From JAXHMM01 sp964528445 (lineage in GTDB: Bacteria > Bacteroidota > Rhodothermia > Balneolales > Balneolaceae): a stretch of DNA of 58,347 bases. Location: NCBI GenBank assembly GCA_964528445.1, contig CAZGSL010000011.1, forward strand, positions 1-58,347, in the 5' to 3' direction. The notes under the pieces were generated by a model. The model was not told the DNA's origin, ran no database searches, and worked only from the letters and a program-made list of their open reading frames with translations. Shown one piece after another: positions 43,351 through 52,856 of the stretch (positions within the stretch are counted from its first letter, which is position 1; each line of letters begins with the position of its first letter). Position numbers and translations under genes: made by a program.

Positions 43351-44486
43351 TGTGCAGACATAACTCTTTCGCGTACCTTATTACGATTTTTACGGGACTG
43401 TTCCTGCTTCTTGCAACGGTTCAACCTGCCCATGCGCAGGAATATCCCCTGGAGCTTCACCCCGAAGAGAGTCGTTATGATTCGGTGTCCGCCCGGGCAC
43501 ACGCGCTCATCGACTCCATGATGGCGGATCAGAACCTTCCCGGCGTACAGGCCGCGGTCTCGGTGGGGGGCGAGACGGTCTGGTCGGAGGGATTTGGCTG
43601 GGCCGACGTGGAGCAGCGGGTGCCGGTGTGGCCACATACCAAGATGCGCATCGGCAGTGTCTCCAAGACCGTCACTTCCGCGGCCCTGGGACTGCTCATG
43701 GAGTCCGGGCAGTTGAGTCTTGATCGGCCGGTACAGGCTTACGTACCCTATTTCCCGGAAAAAGAGTATACCATCACCACCCGTCTGGTGGCGGGTCACC
43801 AGGCAGGCATTCGACACTACCGGGGAGACGAGTTCCTGAGTGACGAATTTTATCCAAACGTCAAACAGGGTTTGGAGATATTCATGGACGATACGCTGCT
43901 CTTCGAACCCGGCACCGACTACAGCTACAGCAGCTACGGCTGGAACCTGGTCAGTGCCGTAATCGAGGGGGCGACCGGCATCCCTTACCTGGAGTTCATG
44001 CGCGAGAGAGTCCTGGATCCGATGGGCATGAAACAGACCGTGGCTGACTACACCTCGCCCATTATTTCCCACCGCACCGACTACTATGAGCAGAACGACG
44101 AGGGACAGCTCCGGAACGCACCCTATGTGGACAACAGCTACAAGTGGGCCGGTGGCGGGTACCTGGGTACGGCGGGGGACCTGGTCACCTTCGGCAATGT
44201 GATGATGGGAGATGAGTTTCTGAAACGCAATACCGTGGAGGAGCTGTGGGAGCCGATGGAGACGGCCGACGGTGAATCAACCGGCTACGGCATCGGGTGG
44301 ATCAGCGGTGAAGACGACGAGGGCCGGCGGCATGTGGGACACAGCGGCGGCTCCGTGGGAGGAACCACCCAGTTTGTGGTGTACCCGGATGAGGAGGTTG
44401 TTGTGGCGATCATCTCCAACATGGGAGACGTGGGATACGGAGATATCCACCACCGTATCGCCCGACTTTTTATGGGTGATCGGTGA
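43347..44486 (+). CDS. Secreted serine hydrolase (class C beta-lactamase family)
   Basis: The 379-aa protein has a signal peptide (about 1-30, ending AHA-Q). The SxxK motif is SVSK (Ser104, Lys107), the second motif region is YSSYGWN, and HSGG near the end replaces KTG. This is the beta-lactamase/DD-peptidase/esterase fold (Pfam Beta-lactamase). It is probably a periplasmic esterase or peptidase rather than a true antibiotic-resistance enzyme. It overlaps the helicase gene by 4 bp. Confidence 0.88.
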   Translation: MMCRHNSFAYLITIFTGLFLLLATVQPAHAQEYPLELHPEESRYDSVSARAHALIDSMMADQNLPGVQAAVSVGGETVWSEGFGWADVEQRVPVWPHTKMRIGSVSKTVTSAALGLLMESGQLSLDRPVQAYVPYFPEKEYTITTRLVAGHQAGIRHYRGDEFLSDEFYPNVKQGLEIFMDDTLLFEPGTDYSYSSYGWNLVSAVIEGATGIPYLEFMRERVLDPMGMKQTVADYTSPIISHRTDYYEQNDEGQLRNAPYVDNSYKWAGGGYLGTAGDLVTFGNVMMGDEFLKRNTVEELWEPMETADGESTGYGIGWISGEDDEGRRHVGHSGGSVGGTTQFVVYPDEEVVVAIISNMGDVGYGDIHHRIARLFMGDR

Positions 44487-44504
44487 CGTTGAAGACACTG
44501 CCGA

Positions 44505-45278
44505 TCAGTCGAAATCGTCTTTGCTGTATCGATCGGCCAGCCGCTGTTCGTTGACCCGGTCGAACGGTTCAAGCCGGGCGGGATCGGGTGAGGCGACGGT
44601 CATCTCCCGCTTGCCCAGCGCGCCTGCTGTCCGCGCTACCCTCCAGCCGGCATGGCACATCGCCCCCCGGGCCCGGGAGGCGGCGCAGTAGGTGGTGAGA
44701 ACCGCGGTCGGCGCGGCCATTCCCAGCAGTTTTCGGAACACGTCCGCCGTCCACATCCCGGGATTTACGCCGGGCGAGAACGGGTCGTGAAGAATATAGT
44801 CGGCAGCAAGTTCCCCGGGGTCAAACTCCTCGAACAGCCCGTAAAACAGCCGAAGAGTAATATTCTCCGCCGGTTCCAGGCGGTTCCAGCCGGGGGACAG
44901 GTTTTCAAAAATCCGCTCCGGCAAATCATCCTCTCCTGTTTCGACGTGTTCCCTGTAGTTCAGTTTCCCGGCTTCCTCCGCCTCCAGGGGCCATCCCTCC
45001 ACCGCGCAGTAGAGAAGGGATCCCTCGTAGTTTGTCCGCCGTACCGCTTCCAGCAGCAGCATCAGATTCAGTCCCGTACCAAATCCTGTTTCCAGGATGG
45101 TCAGCGGTTCCGGGGAGGATTCCAGCCGCCGGCGGAGCCCGTTCTGTTCAAAGAAGAGGTGGCGGCTCTCGGCAATGGCGCCGCCGAAATTGTGGTAGTG
45201 CTGGGAGAATCGGTTTGAATAGAGCGTATGGGAACCGTCGCGGGTCTGCCGCGGCTCGCGTTGAGGTTCGTCGTTCAT
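44505..45278 (-). CDS. mnmD: tRNA mnm5s2U34 methyltransferase MnmD (DUF752)
   Basis: The 257-aa protein matches the methyltransferase half of E. coli MnmC, here as a stand-alone MnmD. The SAM motif is ILETGFGTGLNL, the N-terminal region has DGSHTLYSNRFSQHYHN, and the active-site region is DYILHDPFSPGVNPGMW. It makes the last methylation of the wobble uridine in Glu, Lys, Gln, Leu and Arg tRNAs. No fused oxidase half is present. It is convergent with the serine hydrolase gene. Confidence 0.9.
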   Translation of the reverse strand: MNDEPQREPRQTRDGSHTLYSNRFSQHYHNFGGAIAESRHLFFEQNGLRRRLESSPEPLTILETGFGTGLNLMLLLEAVRRTNYEGSLLYCAVEGWPLEAEEAGKLNYREHVETGEDDLPERIFENLSPGWNRLEPAENITLRLFYGLFEEFDPGELAADYILHDPFSPGVNPGMWTADVFRKLLGMAAPTAVLTTYCAASRARGAMCHAGWRVARTAGALGKREMTVASPDPARLEPFDRVNEQRLADRYSKDDFD

Positions 45279-45440
45279 AAGGCACGCGCTGCGTTCTGTC
45301 AGAAAAAAGCGGTTTGCCGGTAACGGCTGTCAACTCCCGGCAAAGCTATGTTACCATAAGTTTCGTGCTCCTCAAAATAAGCGGAGGACTTCCACACCGG
45401 CCGGTCTGTGCCCGTTGCTGTAATTGTGCCTTCTGTGAGC

Positions 45441-45448
45441 TATATTTC
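45441..45448 (+). promoter_or_regulatory. Candidate -7 box of the M20/DAO operon
   Basis: TATATTTC matches TAnnTTTG at all but the last base, about 60 bases before the M20 start. No good TTTG lies at the expected spacing. Confidence 0.3.
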
Positions 45449-45506
45449 TGCAGGGAGATCGAAACGAACAGGTCCGCCGCGGGCCGAAAAAGAAAACCGA
45501 CAGACT

Positions 45507-46706
45507 ATGGACAAAAAACGTTTGCAGGAACTGGCCGACCGTCATTTTGACCGCATGGTGGAGGACCGCCGCCACATCCACCGGCATCCCGAGCTGAGTT
45601 TTCAGGAGTACCGGACCACGGATTATATCCTGGAGCAGCTCGACGAGCTGGGCATCCCGGCCGACCGTCCCCTGGAGACCGGTTGCGTGGGCGTTCTGGA
45701 AGGCGACGGGGAGTCGGACCGCGTGGTGGCCCTGCGCGCCGATATCGACGCTCTCGCCATGAGCGAGGAGGGGGACCATAAGAAGGATTTTCTCTCGGAA
45801 AACGAGGGCGCTGCGCACTGCTGCGGGCACGACAGCCATACGGCCAACCTCCTGGGTACCGCCCGGGTGCTCTCGGAGCTGAAAGACCGGATCGAGGGAA
45901 CCGTGCTGCTGGTATTCCAGCCCGGGGAGGAGAAGCTGCCTGGCGGCGGACGACTGCTGTGTGAAACGGGGTACCTGCAGGAGAAAGGGGTGGATGTGAT
46001 CTACGGGCTGCACTCGAGTCCCCACTATCCGCCGGGATCGATTGCCGTAAGGGAGGGCCCCTTTATGGCACGGCCGGACGAGTTTGAAATTGAGATTATC
46101 GGAGAGGGAGGGCATGCCGCCTACCCGCACCTGGCCGTGGATCCCATTGTGCTGGCTTCGGAGGTGGTGGGGAAGGTACAGAGTATCGTAAGCCGGAACA
46201 TCTCTCCTACGGAACCCGCCGTGGTGACGATCGGGACCATCCACGGGGGCACGGCCTTCAATGTCATACCGGAAAAGGTGACCATGAGGGGGACGGTGCG
46301 CACCTTTTCGGAGGAGACGGCCGGGATGATAAAAAATCGCATCGAAGCCATTGTGAAGGGAATCACCGAAGCGGCGGGCGCCCGCTATCGCTTCGAGTTC
46401 AACCACGGCTATCCGGCCGTGATCAACAACGAAGGGGCCACGGACCGGCTGGTCGAGACGGCACGCCGGCTCCTGGGCGAGGACCAGGTACATGGGATGG
46501 ATGACCCGATCATGGCCGGCGAGGATTTCGCCTTTTACCAGCAGCATTTTCCCGGGACTTTTTTCCTGCTGGGCAGCGGACATGAGCGCAGCGGCTCCAC
46601 CTGGTCGTGGCATCATCCCCGCTACAACGTGGACGAGGAGTGTTTCCGGACCGGCGCGGCCCTGATGGCCGGACTGGTTCTGCAGCCGCTCCCGGAGGCG
46701 GACTAA
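45507..46706 (+). CDS. M20-family amidohydrolase
   Basis: This 399-aa enzyme resembles N-acyl-L-amino acid and IAA-amino acid hydrolases (M20D). Metal-binding residues include Cys106 and His108 in AHCCGHDSHTANLLG and the later QPGEEKLPGGGRLL segment, with a terminal His in GSGHERSG or HHPRYNVDE. It hydrolyses amide bonds of acylated amino acids or similar compounds. ATG 45507 starts the conserved domain. It is 2 bp upstream of a DAO oxidoreductase gene, in one operon. Confidence 0.9.
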   Translation: MDKKRLQELADRHFDRMVEDRRHIHRHPELSFQEYRTTDYILEQLDELGIPADRPLETGCVGVLEGDGESDRVVALRADIDALAMSEEGDHKKDFLSENEGAAHCCGHDSHTANLLGTARVLSELKDRIEGTVLLVFQPGEEKLPGGGRLLCETGYLQEKGVDVIYGLHSSPHYPPGSIAVREGPFMARPDEFEIEIIGEGGHAAYPHLAVDPIVLASEVVGKVQSIVSRNISPTEPAVVTIGTIHGGTAFNVIPEKVTMRGTVRTFSEETAGMIKNRIEAIVKGITEAAGARYRFEFNHGYPAVINNEGATDRLVETARRLLGEDQVHGMDDPIMAGEDFAFYQQHFPGTFFLLGSGHERSGSTWSWHHPRYNVDEECFRTGAALMAGLVLQPLPEAD

Positions 46707-46708
46707 CC

Positions 46709-47797
46709 ATGCACTCCTACTGGGAAAAGGAGTCATTCCTGGAGGGGCGTGATCTGATCGTGGTGGGAGCGGGCATCGTGGGACTCTCGGCCGCGCTCTT
46801 TTACAAACAGCATCGGCCGGGGCACCGTGTGGCGGTATTGGAAAAGGGAGCCATGCCGGAGGGCGCGAGCACGCGGAATGCCGGGTTTGCCTGCACAGGG
46901 AGCATATCGGAGCATCTGGCCGACCTGCAGAAGGAGAGCCGGGAGAATATCGGCCTTCGGATGGCCCGCCGCTACAGCGGGCTCCGCCTGCTTCGGCGGA
47001 CGCTGGGGGACGATGCGATCGGCTACGAGGCGTGCGGCGGATGCGATTTTTTCGTCGACCGGGATCGCTACAGGGAGACCCTCGGGCATGTGGAGGAATT
47101 CAACCGCTGGATGGAGGAGCTGACCGGCGAGCCGGAGGTGTATTCGGAGGATCGCCTGAACGGGTTTCCCGTGATCCGCAACCGCCTGGAAGGCTCCCTT
47201 CGGCCGGGAGAGATGATGCGGGAGCTGATTCGACGTGTTGCGACGGAGGGGGTGGAAATCCACTGGAACACGCCCGTGAAAAAAGCGGGGGAGAACGGAG
47301 AGGTGCTGCTGGAGGACGGCTCCTCGTGGCCGGCCGATCGGGTCCTGGTAGCGTGTAACGGTTTTACCCGCCGCCTGCTCCCAGATCTCCCGGTGAAACC
47401 CGCCCGCGGATATGTGATGGTCACCGATCCGCAGCCGGATCTTCCCTGGCGAGGCATTTTCCACCACGACCGGGGCTATATCTATTTCCGGGATCTGGAC
47501 GGACGGCTGTTGATCGGAGGCGCGCGCAACCTGGCCGAGGAGGAAGAGGAGACCGACCGGTTCGGGATTAACGAAACCATCCGGGAGCATTTGAAGGCCT
47601 TCACGGGACGTCACTTGCTTCCCGGCCGGTCGTGGGAGATTGCGCACGAATGGTCGGGCATTATGGGATTTACCCCCACCAAGACGCCCGTGCTGAAGGC
47701 GTTCTCCCCCTCCCTGCACGTGGCGGCCGGCCTGAGCGGGATGGGAATCGCCATTGGCATGGAGATCGGGCGGCTTTCGGCCGAACGCCTGGGCTGA
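46709..47797 (+). CDS. FAD-dependent DAO-family oxidoreductase
   Basis: The 362-aa protein has an FAD-binding motif VVGAGIVGLSAALFY near residues 18-32, the DAO segment STRNAGFACTGS, and a C-terminal GLSGMGIAIGMEIGR. The HHDRGYIYFRDLDGRLLIGGA stretch is common to a group of uncharacterised Bacteroidota oxidoreductases. It probably oxidises an amino acid or another secondary amine. Its position next to M20 suggests a degradation pathway, but a role with MnmD cannot be excluded. Confidence 0.85.
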   Translation: MHSYWEKESFLEGRDLIVVGAGIVGLSAALFYKQHRPGHRVAVLEKGAMPEGASTRNAGFACTGSISEHLADLQKESRENIGLRMARRYSGLRLLRRTLGDDAIGYEACGGCDFFVDRDRYRETLGHVEEFNRWMEELTGEPEVYSEDRLNGFPVIRNRLEGSLRPGEMMRELIRRVATEGVEIHWNTPVKKAGENGEVLLEDGSSWPADRVLVACNGFTRRLLPDLPVKPARGYVMVTDPQPDLPWRGIFHHDRGYIYFRDLDGRLLIGGARNLAEEEEETDRFGINETIREHLKAFTGRHLLPGRSWEIAHEWSGIMGFTPTKTPVLKAFSPSLHVAAGLSGMGIAIGMEIGRLSAERLG

Positions 47798-47807
47798 CGG
47801 AGGGGGG

Positions 47808-48578
47808 TTATGCCCCGTCACCGGATACGCTCCCGTGCTCTCGCCATTCTCGGTAGAGTTCGATGAATTCGCTGAGCATCATGGCGGTGGCGCCCCAGAG
47901 TGGCACCCGGTGCACTTTCCAGTAGGGGACGCGATAGGTGTACTCCCGGAGGTTCCACTGTTCGGCCTCCAGGTTCTTCTTGCTCGCCAGGGAGCTCAGT
48001 TCCACCGTAAAAACCTCTTCCACCTCGCTGGGATCGATTGTAAGCTGCGGCCGTTTCTCCAGGTATCCCACCACCGGCGTGACGTAGTTGTTGGAGTTGG
48101 CGATGTACAGGTTGCTCAGGGAACCGATGACCCGGACGGCATCTTCCACAACTCCCACCTCCTCACGGGCTTCCCGCAGGGCGGTCTCCCGCGGCGATTC
48201 CCCCTCTTCGGATCGTCCGCCCGGAAAACTCAGCTGTCCCCCGTGATCGATATTCCGGCTGCGAAGCGTGAGCACCAGTTCCAGTTCTCCCTCTTCGTTG
48301 GGAAACAGAAGCACCAGTACACCGCTGCGGTTCGCGTGATCGGGCGCCTCCAGCCTGCGTCCAGGTCCCTCGTCGACGGGCTCGGGGGCCATCTTGAGCT
48401 GTGCCTGCCGGCCGGGGAGATTCCCGTGTAGCCGTTTTTCCAGGAATGTTACAAAGGGATGTGTCAATGTGGAGAAACTGTTCCGGGAGGAGACACCGAC
48501 CCCGCCGGGTTTCTCCTCCTGTCCTGTTGCCGGGACGGGGATCCGATGGGCAATATATGAAAATTTCGCCCGAGGCAC
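47808..48578 (-). CDS. Nudix hydrolase (CoA pyrophosphatase-like)
   Basis: A hydrolase of up to 256 aa. The Nudix box runs from GGRSEEGESPRETALREARE to EVGV and fits GX5EX7REUXEEXGU. The N-terminal FLEKRL and KMAPEP segments and the later motif NYVTPVVGYL resemble CoA diphosphatases (NudL/Nudt7), which cleave CoA and its derivatives. A shorter TTG start at 48467 is possible and would still keep the domain. It is convergent with the DAO gene. Confidence 0.85.
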   Translation of the reverse strand: MPRAKFSYIAHRIPVPATGQEEKPGGVGVSSRNSFSTLTHPFVTFLEKRLHGNLPGRQAQLKMAPEPVDEGPGRRLEAPDHANRSGVLVLLFPNEEGELELVLTLRSRNIDHGGQLSFPGGRSEEGESPRETALREAREEVGVVEDAVRVIGSLSNLYIANSNNYVTPVVGYLEKRPQLTIDPSEVEEVFTVELSSLASKKNLEAEQWNLREYTYRVPYWKVHRVPLWGATAMMLSEFIELYREWREHGSVSGDGA

Positions 48579-48715
48579 GCTTGTTCCATCTCCCTGCCAA
48601 TTTTATTACCTTACCGCAGCAGCAAAATGGACGGCGGACGAAGCGATGACTTTCGGTTGAACTTCCTCTCCGCCTCCTCTCTGCCGTTGAACTCCACAAA
48701 TCAGATACCGTTGAC

Positions 48716-49642
48716 ATGAGCACCCTTGTAGTCGGTTCCGTTGCGTACGACGGACTTCAAACGCCTTTTGGTGAAGTTGACCGCACCCTGGGAGGATCGG
48801 CCACCTACATCTCACTGGCCGCCAGCTATTTTACCGGTCCGGTAAACCTGGTTGGGGTGGTGGGGAAAGATTTCGCCGACGAGGACATGCAGCTGTTTCG
48901 CGATCGGGAGATCGACCTCGAGGGCCTGCAGGTGGATAATTCCGGGAAGACTTTTTTCTGGAAAGGGCGCTACCACTATGACCTGAATACCAGGGATACC
49001 CTGGATACCCAGCTGAATGTATTTGAACATTTCGATCCCGTTATACCGGAGGCCTACCGTGACAGCCGCTATGTAGCCCTGGGCAATATCCAGCCGGAAT
49101 TGCAGGGACGGGTACTGGACCAGGTCAGCGAGCCGGATTTTGTGGTGATGGACACCATGAATTTCTGGATCGAAGGGGCGAACGAGGCCCTGAGGGAAAC
49201 CATCGGCCGGGTGGACATGCTGGTGATCAACGATTCCGAGGTCCGGGAATTGACGGAGGAACCCAATCTCAATAAGGCGGCCCGTCAGATTCTGGATATG
49301 GGACCGGTCAGCCTTATCATTAAAAAGGGGGAGCACGGGGCGCTGCTGTTTACAGACGACGAGTACTTTTCCGCCCCGGCCTATCCGGTCATCGACATCT
49401 TTGATCCCACGGGAGCCGGTGACACCTTTCTGGGTGGACTTATAGGGTGGCTGGGATATACCGACGATCTCTCTCCCACCAACCTTCGGAGGGCGGTGAC
49501 ATTCGGCTCGGTGATGGCCAGCTTTTGCGTGGAGGAGTTCGGCACCCTACAGCTCCGTGAACTGGAGGAAGATGATATTTTCGGGCGATACCGTGAATTC
49601 ATGGATCTGAGCCGAATTCCCGACCACAGCATCACAGCGTGA
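48716..49642 (+). CDS. PfkB-family sugar kinase
   Basis: This 308-aa kinase has the ribokinase fold. The N-terminal glycine-rich segment TLGGSATYISLAAS corresponds to PfkB signature 1, and DPTGAGDTFLGGLIG is signature 2 with the catalytic Asp. It phosphorylates a sugar or nucleoside at a hydroxyl with ATP, but the substrate cannot be told from sequence. The next gene, rdgB, follows after 61 bp on the same strand. Confidence 0.88.
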   Translation: MSTLVVGSVAYDGLQTPFGEVDRTLGGSATYISLAASYFTGPVNLVGVVGKDFADEDMQLFRDREIDLEGLQVDNSGKTFFWKGRYHYDLNTRDTLDTQLNVFEHFDPVIPEAYRDSRYVALGNIQPELQGRVLDQVSEPDFVVMDTMNFWIEGANEALRETIGRVDMLVINDSEVRELTEEPNLNKAARQILDMGPVSLIIKKGEHGALLFTDDEYFSAPAYPVIDIFDPTGAGDTFLGGLIGWLGYTDDLSPTNLRRAVTFGSVMASFCVEEFGTLQLRELEEDDIFGRYREFMDLSRIPDHSITA

Positions 49643-49703
49643 GGTTCGTGTTCCACCATACCCGCTTTACCAGGCATTCTGCAGATGACGGGGAGGTTCG
49701 GCC

Positions 49704-50294
49704 GTGAACACCATCCTGCTCGCCTCGCGTAACCCGCACAAGATCTCCGAACTTCGCAGGGAGCTTCGGCCCCTCGGCATCGAGCTCCGGTCGTCCGCCG
49801 ACTATCCGGACCTGGATGAGGTGGTGGAAGACCGGGACTCCCTGGAGGGCAACGCCCTGAAAAAAGCCCGCTGCGCACACAGGGAGACCGGCCTTCCGGC
49901 GCTGGCGGACGATACCGGGCTGGAAGTCGATGCCCTGGGCGGGCGTCCGGGCGTTCGCTCCGCCCGGTTTGCGGGCGAGGAGGCCACCGACGAAGATAAC
50001 CTGGAAAAACTCCTGGCGGAGATGAAGGATGTGGAGCGGCCCGATCGCGGTGCCCGCTTCCGGACGGTGGTGGCTTTTGTAACCCCCGATTCCGAGCACA
50101 CCTTCGAGGGGATATGCCGGGGCAGGATTTTGCGGGAGCCGCGCGGGGAGAAGGGGTTCGGATACGACCCCGTCTTTCTTCCCGAAGGCGGCCGGCGGAC
50201 TTTTGCCGAGCTTGAGGGAGAGGAGAAAAACAGCATCAGCCACCGGGGACGCGCCGTCCGGGCCTTCCTGGAGTGGCTCAAACAGCAGCCGTAA
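49704..50294 (+). CDS. rdgB: RdgB/HAM1 non-canonical purine NTP pyrophosphatase
   Basis: The 196-aa protein hydrolyses dITP, XTP and ITP to monophosphates and so keeps deaminated purines out of DNA and RNA. Family motifs are SRNPHKISEL at the N terminus, ADDTGLEVDALGG, KGFGYDPVF and SHRGRA near the C terminus. The start is GTG at 49704, with a GGGAGG ribosome-binding site about 8 bases upstream. The symporter gene begins 4 bp after its stop. Confidence 0.95.
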   Translation: MNTILLASRNPHKISELRRELRPLGIELRSSADYPDLDEVVEDRDSLEGNALKKARCAHRETGLPALADDTGLEVDALGGRPGVRSARFAGEEATDEDNLEKLLAEMKDVERPDRGARFRTVVAFVTPDSEHTFEGICRGRILREPRGEKGFGYDPVFLPEGGRRTFAELEGEEKNSISHRGRAVRAFLEWLKQQP

Positions 50295-50298
50295 TACC

Positions 50299-51834
50299 GT
50301 GGGGTTTTCTACGCTGGATTTTATCGTGATCGTCGTCTACCTGGCGGGCGCCGCCTTCCTGGGCGTATGGATCGCCGGACGCCAGACCTCGACGGCCGAC
50401 TACTTCATGGGGGGACACGAAATCCCTTGGTGGGCGGTTCTCTTCTCGGTGGTGGCCACCGAAACCAGCACCCTCACCTTTATCAGCATACCCGCCGTGG
50501 CGTACGGGGGGAATCTGACGTTTCTCCAGATCACCCTCGGTTATATCGCGGGGCGTATCCTGGTGAGCCTGCTGTTTCTCCCGAAGTACTACGAGGGGGA
50601 GCTTACCACCGCCTACCAGTTCCTCGGCAGGCGATTCGGGGACGCCATGCGCAATGCCGCCAGCACCACCTTCATGGTCACCCGCCTGCTGGCCGACGGT
50701 GTGCGGCTTTTCGCGACGGCCATTCCCCTTGCCATTATTCTTCGCCTCGGAGGGGCGTTTGCCGGCTGGGGCGATTTGCAGCTCTACCTGCTCTCCATTG
50801 CCGCCATTGCCCTGATAACTCTCATCTATACCCTTATCGGGGGCATAAAGGCGGTGGTCTGGATGGACGTGATGCAGATGGCGGTCTATGTGGGAGGGGC
50901 GCTCCTGGCGGCCGGCATCATGATCGCCGGCATCGAGGGGGGACTTCCCGCCGCGATGTCGATGGCGGCGGAGACCGGGAAGACACAGATCCTGGATTTT
51001 GGATTCGGCCTCCCCTTTTCGGAGTACATCGCGCGTCCCTATACCTTTTTCACCGCCCTGATCGGGGGCGCCGTCTTCTCCGTGGCTTCCCACGGCACCG
51101 ACCAGCTTATCGTCCAGCGCCTGCTGACCACCCGGAATGTGCGCGACGGCCAGCGGGCCCTGGTCTGGAGCGGAGTGGTGGTCGCCCTCCAGTTCGCCCT
51201 CTTCCTCTTTATTGGTCTCCTGCTGTACGCCTTCTACAATGCCCAGCCCGCCGAAGCGCTGGGACTGGCCACGACGGACGAGATTTTCGCCAAATTCATC
51301 GTGGAACAACTGCCCGTGGGACTCAGCGGCCTGATCGTGGCGGCCCTGTTCGCGGCGGCGATGAGCAGCCTCAGCTCTTCGCTGAACTCCCTCGCCTCCG
51401 CCACGACCCTCGACCTCTACCAGCCCTACTGGGGAGGGGGCAACAGCGAGGCGGAAAACCTGCGCGCCTCCCGGATCATCACCACGGTCTGGGCGGTGAT
51501 CCTGACGGGATCGGCCTTCTTTTTCGCGGTGCTGCAGCTCCAGGAGGGCGAACGGCCCGCCGTGGTGGAGCTGGGCCTGGGGATCGCCTCCTACACCTAC
51601 GGGGGACTCCTGGGGGCGTTCCTGCTGGGGCGGCTCTCGCGCCGGCCGGACACCAGGGACGCGATGACGGGCTTTTTCAGCGGACTTACGGCGCTGCTTT
51701 TTATGGTGGAGGGGCCCCTGCACAATCTGCTTCCGGGTGATCCGCTGGCCATAGCCTGGCCGCTCTACACGCTGGCCGGCAGCCTGGTGGTTGTGGGGAC
51801 GGGACTGCTTTCCGCATGGTGGCGAAATCGTTAA
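50299..51834 (+). CDS. Sodium:solute symporter family protein
   Basis: This 511-aa membrane protein has about 13 helices and the SSS family pattern: TADYFMGGHEIPWWAVLFSV early, the unwound helix region ETSTLTFISIPA, IYTLIGGIKAVVWMD, and AAMSSLSSSLNSLAS in helix 8 with the sodium-binding serines. It imports an organic solute with Na+. GTG at 50299 gives a start just before the first helix. It sits between rdgB and an alcohol dehydrogenase gene. Confidence 0.93.
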   Translation: MGFSTLDFIVIVVYLAGAAFLGVWIAGRQTSTADYFMGGHEIPWWAVLFSVVATETSTLTFISIPAVAYGGNLTFLQITLGYIAGRILVSLLFLPKYYEGELTTAYQFLGRRFGDAMRNAASTTFMVTRLLADGVRLFATAIPLAIILRLGGAFAGWGDLQLYLLSIAAIALITLIYTLIGGIKAVVWMDVMQMAVYVGGALLAAGIMIAGIEGGLPAAMSMAAETGKTQILDFGFGLPFSEYIARPYTFFTALIGGAVFSVASHGTDQLIVQRLLTTRNVRDGQRALVWSGVVVALQFALFLFIGLLLYAFYNAQPAEALGLATTDEIFAKFIVEQLPVGLSGLIVAALFAAAMSSLSSSLNSLASATTLDLYQPYWGGGNSEAENLRASRIITTVWAVILTGSAFFFAVLQLQEGERPAVVELGLGIASYTYGGLLGAFLLGRLSRRPDTRDAMTGFFSGLTALLFMVEGPLHNLLPGDPLAIAWPLYTLAGSLVVVGTGLLSAWWRNR

Positions 51835-51846
51835 TTTGTCCCCAGT

Positions 51847-52836
51847 ATGAAGGCAATGGTATTGCATAAGGCGGGCGAGCCGCTGCAGCCCGAAGAGGTG
51901 GAGCAGCCGGCTGCGGAGGGGCGCCAGCTCCTTATCCGGGTGCTCGCGTGCGGCGTCTGCCGTACGGACCTGCACATCTTGGACGGCGAACTGGAGGATC
52001 CCAGCCTCCCGCTGGTCCCGGGGCACCAGATTGTGGGCGTGGTGGAGAAAACTGGGCCGGACTCCGAACGGTTCGCTCCGGGCGATCGCGTGGGCGTACC
52101 CTGGCTGGGTTGGACCTGCGGCCACTGCGACTACTGCCAGAGAGGAGAAGAGAATCTCTGCGACGAAGCGCGCTTCACCGGGTACGATACCGACGGGGGA
52201 TTCACCGAATATACCGTGGCTGACGAACGGTTCTGTTTTCCCGTACCGGAATCCTACGATCCCCTTCAGGCGGCCCCCCTGCTGTGCGCGGGACTCATAG
52301 GATACCGGTCACTCAGGATGGCGGGAGAGGGGGAGCGCATCGGCCTCTTCGGTTTCGGTTCCTCCGCACATATACTGACCCAGCTTTTGGTTCACCAGGG
52401 ACGGCGTCCCTATGCCTTTACGCGCCCCGGCGACGGGGAGGGCCAGAAATTCGCGCGCGAACGCGGGGCCGTGTGGGCGGGGGGATCGGAAACGCTTCCG
52501 CCGGAGCCGCTGGACGCGGCCATCATATTCGCCCCGGTCGGCCCGCTGGTCCCCCAGGCACTGAAAAGCGTCAGGAAAGGGGGAAAGGTCGTCTGCGCCG
52601 GCATCCACATGAGCGACATACCTTCGTTCCCGTACCGGATTCTCTGGGGGGAGCGCAGCGTAAAGTCGGTGGCCAATCTCACCGTAAGCGACGGGGAGGA
52701 GTTCATGAAACTGGCCCCGGAAGTGCCGGTCCGCAGCAACGTCAGCACCTACCCTCTGGAGAAGGCCAACGAGGCCCTGGAAGATCTGCGGGAGGGGAAT
52801 TTCGAGGGCTCCGCCGTTTTGAAGATACCGGAATAG
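51847..52836 (+). CDS. Zinc-dependent alcohol dehydrogenase (MDR family)
   Basis: A 329-aa medium-chain dehydrogenase. Catalytic zinc ligands are Cys in ACGVCRTDLH and His in PGHQIVGVVE. The structural zinc lobe has CGHCDYCQRGEENLC. The coenzyme fold has GLFGFGSSAH. The pattern resembles AdhP and related enzymes that oxidise primary alcohols with NAD+. It is 12 bp after the symporter gene, so it belongs to the same transcription unit. Confidence 0.9.
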   Translation: MKAMVLHKAGEPLQPEEVEQPAAEGRQLLIRVLACGVCRTDLHILDGELEDPSLPLVPGHQIVGVVEKTGPDSERFAPGDRVGVPWLGWTCGHCDYCQRGEENLCDEARFTGYDTDGGFTEYTVADERFCFPVPESYDPLQAAPLLCAGLIGYRSLRMAGEGERIGLFGFGSSAHILTQLLVHQGRRPYAFTRPGDGEGQKFARERGAVWAGGSETLPPEPLDAAIIFAPVGPLVPQALKSVRKGGKVVCAGIHMSDIPSFPYRILWGERSVKSVANLTVSDGEEFMKLAPEVPVRSNVSTYPLEKANEALEDLREGNFEGSAVLKIPE

Positions 52837-52856
52837 GAAGGCGGTCTGCCGAGCAG

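Noticed and set aside
43347..44486. Antibiotic resistance beta-lactamase
   Set aside because: The fold is shared, but the third motif is HSGG and the closest pattern is that of broad serine hydrolases and esterases.
50278..52125. Minus-strand frame of 615 codons
   Set aside because: It is antisense to the sodium symporter, which has clear helices and family motifs.
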